Shown here: piece after piece, positions 35,101-47,100 of the stretch | Layout of the letters: every line of letters starts with the position of its first letter | Numbering within the stretch: the first letter of the stretch is position 1 | DNA from: Spisula solida | Lineage: Eukaryota; Mollusca; Bivalvia; Venerida; Mactridae | Direction: 5' to 3' | Assembly: GCA_947247005.1 (NCBI GenBank) | Contig: OX365948.1 | Span: 56,981,401 to 57,045,400, forward strand | Length of the DNA: 64,000 nt | Notes under the pieces: model-generated | Told to the model about the DNA's origin: nothing | Databases searched by the model: none | The model's input: only the letters and a program-made list of their open reading frames with translations | Made by a program: the position numbers and the translations under genes

Positions 35101-38100
35101 ACCAGTGTAAGAGGACAACCGGGTGTTCTTGTTGCGACTGGACTGCTGTCATCACCATCTAATCTTGGAGGATTGTTTTGGAGAAACCCAAATGACAGTA
35201 AGACATAAATGATTATTCTAAACATGTTTATATATACCCGGTACTTAACGACTTTTCTAAGTGTACCTTTTCGTTTATTAATAGATTATTAAAAATATAA
35301 CTTTTTTAAATTTTGTGTACATTTATTGTTCGCTTTGACCCATATAATCCGGCTAAATGTTTTTATTGAAACTCGTCAGCCATCGAAATTCCGGAGTACA
35401 CGCGCATTTCGTGATGTTGGCATTTTCACTCAATAACAAGTGTTCATTATTTTAATTATGCATTCAAACTATAGTCAGTTGACTGGGAAACTAAAAGAGC
35501 TATCGTATTTCTAGAATATATGCATCGGATAAAACAGTTCGTACAGGATGTTGGAACGGTGCTATTGTTTGGTCTAGGAACGAAACCGTATAAGTACATT
35601 GTGTCAAGCTTGCTTGACTCTGTGGCGCTTTGTTTGGCCCATATAAAAATTATGTTTTCATTAAACTTTATTTATATATTGTCTTTTAGGCTCTATTTTG
35701 GTTAAGCCTCTTTTTCATATATATATATACTTTGGTAGAGCCTTATACTGTGTATAAGGTCTCTGGCTTTACAAAATAAAGCCCTCTTTCAATTCATACT
35801 TGTGTCGTTATATTTCAAACATACAAGCTTCACCAGTCACCAACGCCATGAGGATGATAATGATGTCTTAAATGTGTTTAATGACATTACAGATTCATCG
35901 TTGCTATGCGACACTACAGACACAAGGTCTTGTATGGTGAATAGTACAGAAGACACATGTACTGCTATAGGGTGCTGCTGGAAGAACAAGGGACAATGTC
36001 AATATCCATGTAAGTTCAATGACGACCAATTACCAAATACCAAGAATATTTAAGTACAGTAAAGTGCGCGTCTTAACTCAAGGCCACCGCTATTTGACTC
36101 TTAGACATATACACATAATTAGCACACTGCCTTCTGTCAGTCACAGAATGCCGTACAAAACCTAACTGCATTTAAATACGAAAAGGATAACGGAACAACA
36201 AAGATATATTGCCGTGTATCAAATATCAGTATCTGCAGGTAATAGTATACCGGCAGCCAGGTACAAATACCAAACTTTCCCCCTACACCGTATAGCATCA
36301 ATACTCACATAATTATATAGAGCGTTAACATTAGCAAGAGTTAACGACATTCTTGAGTTACAACGTCAAATGCTTCTTAAAGTCTACGCGAAATCCGTCT
36401 CTGCTACCCATCTACATTTCCAGACTTGGAACCCCCATAGTCAGTAATTGTTGTTTTCATTGTTTTTACAGCAAATCAAACTCTGCCAGCATTCAATGTG
36501 AACAAGACTGAGTTGAACGTATCTACTTCTACAGAGAGACAGTGTGTGGGCTTCCAGCTAAATGCTAACTCTAGTCTACATGGACAATGGGTTACCTATG
36601 ACTGTCTCAAGCCAGTCATTAGAAATGCGGTGTTTGTTTGCGAATATAGTAAGTATTCACGACAGTTTGAAACAATATAGGTAAGCCTATATCAAATGCA
36701 CAATTAATATGAATTTATGAATTTCCGTGAGCAAATCGTGCATCATCGGCCTGTTATATTGTTGTTTGAACTTCGTGGTACACCTTCTGCATGTTCGTAA
36801 TACATATTTTTACACTGTTATTTCCTGGTGGATCGAATGTGGAAATCCAACGTTACATCATACACAGGTACGAGTACACATGTTATTAAAGGTGCTGCCT
36901 CACAGATTGGGCTAAAAATTTTGTATACATGTATTGTGATTTTCCAACCTAACCAAGTATTGATGTAATAGAAAGTCACTGACGGTTGCTTTATAAAAGA
37001 TTTGGTGCAAATAAGCAAGTTTAACCACTCTCGATATCGCCATCTGAGTATTTTTTTCTTGAAAAAAACCCCGCTAAGTTTCCTTCCAACATGCTTTGTG
37101 AATTATGTAATTCACACGTAATCGAACTGTAACATCAACAAACTACAGCGTAAACATCAGTGAGGTATTTGGTTCGTTTTTCGAATCGTTTTCATCAAAT
37201 GCGAACAAATTTCAGGAAATGTAAGTAATAGTAGTGTTAATTCTATAGGGTATTAGTACCCTAAAGAATTTTTGATGTAAAAATACTAAATAACTACTAA
37301 ATGCAGACGTTTCTCAAGTTATTTTTGATATCAGTGTGGTTGTTTATGGGATATACAGGCAACTATACCAAAATTACGCGGATATTTTACGATTTTATTT
37401 TATTTTTGCAATACACCAATATGTGAGGCAGTCCCTTTAATGTGTAGTGAAGAGTTGAAATACAGGTTAATATTTTCGATGGATAATTATATTATATTAA
37501 CTGGTACGTTACTGTAAGCTTATTACAAACTTGTATTTTTATAGAATGCAATTCCCCAGATTGGCCGAAGACCAACACTACCAACTTTATGTCGCTAGTA
37601 AGTGGTATACTTTAGCGTAATACATTTGTAACATAACTTTTTAAATTAGCAAACTCTCATGCCATCGGTGAGTAATAAAATATTGCGCTATCAATTCATT
37701 TTTGTGTAAACATTTTCCGGGTTTGATCTCCAGGCGAATGGAGTGATTTGTCAGCTCCCTTTGTAGAAGCACTGGTTGGTTATTATGTCAAATGACCGTC
37801 ACGATGAACTGGGAGAGGAAACAGGGTTACAGACTGGTAATCGAACATATAGCCCTCGTGTGGAAGACATTAGCATTACTACTTTCATTCTTAAAATGTA
37901 TTCAAATGTAACTCTGATTTGAAGGTTCTTTAAATGTAAGTTGTTAAAGGTGAAATGTCCAAGAAATAACGCATTGAGCAATTTCCTAGAATTCTTGGCT
38001 GAAAAGGTAAAGTTTTGAAACAGAATATTAAAACAACTATAAATGTGTTAAACAATCACATATTCTTTAATAATAATGATAACGACTTTATTTTCTGTGG

Positions 38101-41100
38101 ATGACATAATTGGCTGACCAATTTCATTATGGTCCACATTTCATTTTGGTGTCGTTTGACAAATGGAGTCATTCATTTAACCAGCTGAAGCCAGATCCAA
38201 ACTACTGTAATATTGTAGTTGGGAACCAGACTATTATAGGCCTCGGAGTGAACACCGACGTCAATAACGTGACGTCATAGTGCGGGATCAGTGTATCAGC
38301 CTTTTGTAAAGTTATTGTAATCTTTAGCTTGAACATACATTTATGTAATTGGATGTGTGCTTCTTATTTCAACAGGTACCACCAGGAGCCACTACTGAAC
38401 CACCAGGCAATGGCGTGAAACAGACTGACCATCACACGGTAATAGGCTACGTTATTTCTACTAATCATACAGACAACCCTTACACAAAAGACTATCACTA
38501 AGCCACATAGAAATTATCTTATTTGATTGTGGTTTAAAATATTAAAACTGAATAAAATCGGAGCGGAACTATCCAAATGGATTAACTAATTAGGTGATCA
38601 TAATGGTCTTCTTTTAAAAGTCAAAATCGCCCATAAATATTAAGAAATCAAACTGTTTAAGTAGCAAAAATCGTTCGATATAACTTTATATTTTATGTTT
38701 TTTACTGAAGTAATACACGTATATATGCAAAGTCCTGGAAGATGAAAGTTAAACAAGTTAAAAAATAGTATACATGGTAAATTAAAATATCTTATGTCTA
38801 GAAAAAAAATGTTTTCAATCTGTGCTGTTATAATTATCTTTTTTCAAAAAAAGTTTACTTCGAGAGTACCTGGTAGTTATCTTCCAAAGCTTTGCATTTC
38901 TTTCCAATTTAGTGCGGTGGTAACGAATGCGTGCGTCTAACAACACAGACACATTTCAATGTAAATAATTATGAGTGTGTATCTATTTGTGGGATTGGCA
39001 TGGACATTTAAAAAGCCTGCATTTACTATTTTGCACTGTTTTTCTAAGGATTTTTCTTGTCATATGATTTTACTTCGGTCCATAATCGAGCATGATCCGT
39101 GGCCCTTAACCAAATGTGAGTAACAATACTATACACTATCATTTTAACGTATAATTTCAGATTTCGATGATGTGCCTATATAGTATTGCCGTACACTTAG
39201 CAATATTATTGTCATAAACAGTGGGAAAAGTTTAAACAGTTGAAGACGATTTAAATATATAAAATAGCTCGTGACGAATGTATACTCACTATATACATAT
39301 AGTTAAAGAAATATCCCTGGTATTAAGTTTCATTTCGCTTTCGCAGAAACTAATTGCCATAGGGAATCTGTAAATATTCATCCCGTTTGATATGTCATAT
39401 ACATGTATTCAATTCCTTAATCACATGTAAATGTGTTAAGGTTTGAATGGCTTGTTACTGTCAATATACAATATGGATATGTATTCATGTAATATAGATG
39501 AATAAAAGTTATATATATACTGATGCCAACAACCCTTAAGCGTTCTGAAATGTTATTTGTACCATAGTCTGAATTTCCTGAACTTTAATAAGCCATGTCA
39601 TCAGTTCATCGCCAAGAATCTTATAGACTGATGAGCGGAGATTGTTATATAATTATATTTTTTATGTTCATTTTTTTCTTTCTTTCTTATAATTTGAACC
39701 TCTCATTTGCTGCTCTTTAATTTCCTTAATACTGAACTACAGTTTGAAAATACATGCCCATGTCCGTTAACTCTATTTATTCGAACTGACTGACTGACAG
39801 ACGTTTGGACGTTTCATAGTTATTGGTTTAGTAAGATATTATTTAATACAAAACCCTAACCCTCTCATTTGAACCATGATGCCTTACCAGTATTACGTTA
39901 ATATGTAAGAGACATACCCAATACATTTGTATCTGTTCTTACTTTTCCATCAAATTTCGTTATGCTTTACGTTATGATTTAAATGTTGAATCTTTATATA
40001 CAATTATAAATATATCGCAAAAAAATGAATAATTTTAAACTCGAAAAGTAACGACATATATAAATACCTAATCTCATCTAAATTCACAAAAACATATATG
40101 CACACTCATTGGGAATCAGTACTAAACTTACATATTGACTGGTATACAGTATATTCCTTTATACATACAATACCAGACAATAGAGTTAAACATTTTAAGT
40201 ATAGAATCCTTCAAAACATTTTTACCACAAATGAATTAAGATGCAGATGGAAAATTTCCGAAACAGCAAATTGTCATGTTTGCAACGTCCCTGAAACATA
40301 TAACTATCACAAACAAACAAACTTTGGATTGAAATCGAAACGGTTTTTGTGTGGCGTGATATTACCACTTTTCAGCTTACGACCAATTTAACGCATTAGG
40401 CCTCGGTAAATAAATAGTTCTATGATTTGAACAATATTACAAGCATGCAACACAGGTTACACTTATCATTGGACCTGATTTGTTTACATTACCAACATAT
40501 ACTTATATTAAGACCAACAATTATACCAGACTTTTATTTTTAGAGGATATTTATAGCAAATCATTCCGCAACGGACTATATTTCTACTACCAAAGAATGT
40601 TCTCACTGGTGGCGGGAAATAGTTCCCACGGTTTTCAATCGTATACTGTAACGTATGTAAATCACTCCGCCGCTGCACATTGCAGACGATGACCTAATTA
40701 TGTTGTATACAAACATTGATGCTCTATATAGCTGGTGGGGGAACTGAAATAGTTCTATGTACATATCGATCGGCCGATTAACAATGTTACCGCGGTAAGC
40801 GTTAAACGCACTAGTCAATTTCCACCCTGTTTTATATAAGACCTCATAATTTTCGTATCTATTATCCGATTTTGAATATTTAAAGCTTGTAATGAAGCAG
40901 ATATATATGTCTCTCTTTTAGACAACATTCAACACGATACCCTAATTATTAAATCCACGGCGACGAGTAAGAGTCCGTTCCGCGTAAAAGTAAGTTTAAA
41001 ATATCCCGTTTTATACCAAATAAAAATTCAATCAACGGTCGAAAATCATCAATTATTAATTTAATATTCGATCGATTTTGTTCATTAAAGCTTGTTTTAA

Positions 41101-44100
41101 AAGCTAATACTTTAAGGTTTTATAAAATGTAAAACTTGTTTTTAAAGCATTAATCGGCCGATCGATATGTGTGAGCGACACCATGTTTACCCCTTTTACA
41201 TACGTTAATATAGAGTGCCATATACATTTAATTAACATGCGTGGTCATACGGAGAATAAACAGTCACTTATCTTGACACTGGTCGAATTCTCCAAGTCGT
41301 TAAAAATGGTATTTGTAAATATCCCTTCATTGATGCTCAGCATAGTTACTTAAGTAAGTTCCAGGTAACTGCTGGTTCTCTTGGTGTCTTTAGCAGCACA
41401 AATGTTTGAGTAAGGGTGGGCTTATCAGAACTGTGGCATAAAATTATGATACAACCTGGATTCGATATTGGATTTAATGGCATCAGTACGCCACACAACA
41501 GTACTTTCAGTGCTTTGATTAATATATGTGGTATAAACACAAACATACGAAAATATTGTAATTGGATACAAAATAAGTAACGCCAAATATTTCTATATGA
41601 ATCAAATACTTTCGCTGATAGGTTTCTGCATCAGCAAAGCATATTTTCTAAGTGACACTTGGACAAAGACCAACAACTTATACCTCATCTTCACATACGA
41701 ATATAATACTTTGACCATATACCTAAACAAACTTAAGGTCAAAGATCATTTCATAACACTATTTAACAAACACCTTCCCCTAACCTAATAACATTTGAAC
41801 TTTAACATCAACTCGCCCCCTTCTTTATTATCCATATCAATTGTTACATGCTTAATTCTTAAGCGTTAATAGTTGTTATTTTCCTCATTCAACCTATTAC
41901 CACACACCGAGCTAATCTAGACTACTTTCGCTTTCGACTTTAAACTTAAAGCTAGATTAACTCAATGATGTGATTGGCTTAAACACTTTCAATTATCATT
42001 ACATGTGTATATGCTATGTACTTTCATAAGTAAGCAAAAACATAAAATATGTGTCTTGTTTCATGTATATCTTTATATATGTGTAGACTGTACATGTATT
42101 CTACATTATATAAGATATATTCCCTGAAACACTTGAAAATTACAATTAGAACCACTTATATAATTACAGATACATTTATAATAACTTTGTGAAACAACCA
42201 TTACTATATACGTTCATATGTTTGGTAAATTTTATTTTAATAACTCATAAAAATAAATTACAGACAAGCTCTACGGCTTTTGCAAAGACTATCTTAACAT
42301 TTGGTAATTGAACTACTTTGACATAACTGTATAATATGCTGAAAAGAGAGAACAATAAACCAGAGAAGATAGTCAGTATAAACCACAGGCCTAAGAAATT
42401 ATATCACAAAATACAGAGTTTTGAAATTCCCCATCTTCCCGTCATTACTATATATAATAGACAGGTTGGCAACGCTTTTTTCCGGCCCCTACAGGAATCT
42501 ACTATTTAACGCATCACCGGGCCGGGAAACGGTTGCAATCTGGTCTAGATGTATTTTACTACATGAAACAATCAATTTATCTACCATTTAACTTGTCATA
42601 AGTTATATTTCAGGTATTTCGTTTTTAGATCGGTGGTTCAGATTCCATGACTTTCATTGTTTACAACTAACAAACACGCATCAGAAATATTTTACGAATT
42701 GAACGAAATGGAACGAAACGGAAGTATAAAAGTTAATAATATCCAATGCGCCACCTAGGGACCCTATATATACCGAGATGTATTATGTAATGGTAAAAGT
42801 AAGATTTATACATTTGGAGATCCTAAAACTGAAAAATTACTATATAACTATTGAAAAATAATAAAATGGTTACTGAACACACGGCGAATAGGCGTATTTT
42901 GAATTCAGATACAAATGTAGTTTAAAAAATGCATTAATTAGTATGCATAAAACTATGCCTATCACGAGCAGGGATGTATTATGTAATGGTAAAAATAAGT
43001 TCCGTAAGTTGAAAAATGGCCTGTATCGTGGACTAAGAGAGCGATTAGCGTGTTGATCACACCTATTTCAACAAATGGTATTTAACTTGATTTGGATATG
43101 TTAATTCCGTCGTTCCATTGAATGAAAATCCTAAATTCATACTTTCATTTCAGTGCATTTACGATTTTTGAATCTGTTAATAACCGACATATCATTTTTG
43201 TGTCTACGAATTCGTGGGATTTTTCAATATCGACAATTCTGTATAGGACAGCTGTGATTGGTCGACAGGTTAGTCGTCACGATTTAACGCCTTGAAACAT
43301 GTCCGTGTGTATATATAGGGTCCTTGTGACAATGAACGATTTTTAAGGTGGAAACGTGGTCCAGTGGTAAAGGCTACTGACTTCCGAGTTGTGGGTTCGA
43401 TCCCTAATCCAACCGGATCAAAAACAGAAATGCTTTTGAGTGTTTCCCATCTAACATAACTATCAAGTATTCCGGTCGGGAAGTTAAGCGAGGACCCGTG
43501 TATGATGCTTTACATCGGCACGTAAAAGAACCAGGGATGCTTCTTGAACTGGGGAATCTTCTGTATCATGCACTATCCCCCAAAAACTAAAGTGTGTGAT
43601 TAACCTCTTCTGTGGGGCCTCGCCCATATGTATTTCCGGTCGCGAGGATAAATAAAAGCATATAAATAAAAATGTACGATTTAGGAATAAAACAACTAAG
43701 TACTAGTATATTAATTGAATCGTGAATTATGATATTTTGAAATTAAACAAGTTATGTCATGTAATTACTCTAAATAGCTCGGTATATACATGATTTCCGA
43801 TTCGTCGGTACATAGATAGAGAAAAGTTCCGTTTAGTGGAGAGAAAATGTCCGATTCAAAGAGAGAAAATTTCAGATTCGCCAATTGGTTGATGGAGAAC
43901 ATGTCCAACTTTGGGTCCCATGGAAAGCGACCGATAAGACGCTCAGATCTATATAGAGTTACAGAGTGGAGATTTAGAAAAACGATTATAAATTAATAAC
44001 CGTTATACCTATGGACTGTACGCAAACGGGGGTGATTTAGTTTAATTATTCATCTTTCAAACAGTCTTAATTTGGAAAAATAAAATAAAAGCATGTTGGT

Positions 44101-47100
44101 CCTTTTTATGTTTTTATTGTCACTACCATTCATATAGAATAAAGAAGGAATGGGAAATAGTCGTTACACTGTCAGGTCGTTTACTATTTTAATAAAAATC
44201 ACATCATCCGTGTGCGAACGGCTTCGTTTATGAACATATATTATCTGTATATTTAAATTACATGTGTTCGTGTTAATCACAACAGCTGTTGACGGTATAC
44301 ATGTATATACGGGGAATGTACACTTGTTCATGTTTAATTGGCACACAGGTGAAAAATATCATTGAAGAAATAATATGACATTTGTAAGTGAAAAAAAATG
44401 CCAATACATTTATATACATTTATATTAGAACGATTGGAGGTAAAAATGACACGTTAAACATCCCCGTCAAATTAAAGAATATGGCAGGTATCATATAAGG
44501 GTTGAACCTTAGTTACTTTTATGCTATATTCAAACAGAAACAATGACATGGCAACCCTGAACTCTTAAAACCGATGGCCGCTTAAATAATACGAATACAC
44601 GGTACCAGCTGGCCGTATTCTATCACTTAGCAATATTGGATGCTTAACACGGATGGTTGTTTAAAAGAGCTAACATTTCACTTTGAAACAACATTATATC
44701 TATTATTACAAAATAAGTAGTTTTAAATACTTAATGAATACTATTCGACATGACTTAATTTGTAAAGGAATTATATAAGAGACGGCTTGTTTCAAGTAAG
44801 ACTTTTTTTAAAATGCTGTACACAAATATAGTGACACCTCGCACCAATCACTTTGATCCTAACAATCGAATAACATTCTGTACTTATTACTCAAATCAAC
44901 AAAGGATCAAAATCACAGGTTATTCAGGGCAAAAGTGTTGAATACGAGATTTAGACGATGGCAATACTACGCTGTGATTGGCTATTTGCGGCTTATCGTG
45001 GTCTAAGGAATTTTATTTAATGCTAACTGATGAGATATGGAGTTCTATCAGGGAAATAAAACCTATATCAGTCACTGGTTAACACCTACAATGTGACTGA
45101 TATAAGCTCCGCCCTATCACAGAGACTACTTTACTTTTACCAAAAACTCAACACTAAACTGTCCGTAACGTTTTTATTACTGAACGGAAACATGTCATGT
45201 GGGGGTTCATATATAAGGCATGGTTATCGTATACAATGTTATAATTATGTATTCTTTATTTCGGTCTCATTCACATATATACTGTTACTTATATGTACGT
45301 TGGTGCATCGGAAATTCTCTATCAGCCAATTGGCGAATCGGAACTTTTATATATCTATGTACTGGAGCCTCACATATTGTATATGTACAACTCTACGGAT
45401 TCCATTTGTCATTTGTAGTAATTACACTATACAAATTGTATATTTTCTAATTTCATAATTCAAATAATATACTTTGTCATTCCATTCATAAATCGTAAGT
45501 TGGCGAATTGGAAACTTTTTATCTATAACTATATACCGGCGAAGTAATTAGTACAAATATACACTTTTTGTAATGTAATTTACATTACACAAATTGTATA
45601 TTTGTATATTTTCTCATGAATCAATTCAAATAATATATTTTCTCTTTCACATCATAAATCGTATGTTGGCATATAAGAAATTCTCCGTTAACCTGATGGC
45701 GAATCGGTAATATGTACCTGCGAATCGGAAATTTTCTATGCTGGTGCATCGGAGATTTTATATGTATCTTCCTTCTGGCTATTTGGAGTAATTACAGTAT
45801 ACAAATTGTATATTTTCTCATATATCATCATTCACAATTATCTCTACGAATCGGAAATTTACTCTGCGAATCAGAATATAAAAATCCATCATGAGATTTA
45901 GGATAAGGATATCTCACCCGAGCGAGGGGTCGAATTTTAACTAGGGACGAGGTATCATTATCCTATATCGACTGTCTCATGATTATTTTTCTCAGACGTA
46001 ACTTGAGAAAATGGGACATTTGTCATACGTTCTTATAACAATTATTAATAACAGCGTAAATAAAGCGTACGCTGTTAAGTTATGAAAATGTTTTTAAACG
46101 GTATAGAGCCTATTGATGCTCGACTAGTTAGCTTAATATCGTCAGTTAATTTTAAATCCCAGAACTAAAAAGCCGCTTTATGTTGCGTGTAGGCCCCTGT
46201 AAGAAAGAGCCATTATCCTGTTGTCTCGTACATCCGTGCTTCCTACAGTATCATCGGCGCATGTGCACTCGCGCATACGAGTTCAAAATTTATCTGCACC
46301 AACTCAAAGAGCATACACAAAACAAGAACAATGTCAAAATGCTTATGGAAATTCGTAACATTATAGCTTTTGTGTGTCTAGGTCGGTGCTCTGAATCCTG
46401 TTCACTGGTAAACCGTGAAAGTATAAATAAGTCATTATTTGGGCACCATGGAGTGAAATTTTGTGTTAAAAATTAGTAAATTTGGAGTAGTACTTATCAT
46501 AATCTGTTTTCAGTTTGAGTGTAATAGACTGTGATGATAAAATAAAACGCGTAAAGAAAATGTTATGCAAAACAATTAAAACCAATTACGAAATAGCCGA
46601 AATGGACGGTTACGATTCAGCCTGGTTACGAAATAGCCGCACCCCATTCGTTCCATGCGTATTTTAGTAGGAATTATTTTATCAACAAATGGCCGACAGT
46701 CATGGAATCGGAACCACCGATATAAAAACGAAATACCTGAAATGTAACTTATAACAAGTTAAATGGTAGATGAATTGATTGTTTCATGTAGTAAAACATA
46801 TCTAGACCAGATTCCAACCGTTTCCCGGCCCGATGGTGCATCAAATAGTGGATTCCTGTAGGAAAAAAGCGATGCCAACCTGTCAATTATATATAGTAAT
46901 GACGGGAGGATGGGGAATTTCAAAACTCTGTATTTTGTGATATAATTTCTTAGGCCTGTGGTATAAACATATGAACGTATATAGTAATGGTTGTTTCACA
47001 GTTATCATCAATATCTCGAGCACCGGTCTATGTCGAGGAAATTTCCCGGGGAATTGGCTTGAGTATTTAAAACTCATCTCAATGTTGATACCTTATCACT

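Larger units (their letters stand above)
42181..47005. repeat. Long inverted-repeat pair bounding 4.8 kb
   Basis: Left arm 42181-42660 and right arm 46690-47005 are reverse complements over several hundred bases (for example CATATGAACGTATATAGTAA, GGGCCGGGAAACGGTTGCAA, TAAGTTATATTTCAGGTATT), with about 150 bp extra in the left arm. The region between has a SINE and degenerate repeats. It ends just before exon 7 of gene 1. Confidence 0.7.

Noticed and set aside
45093..45894. Overlapping frames with hydrophobic character
   Set aside because: AT-rich degenerate repeats give Tyr/Ile/Phe-rich translations by chance.
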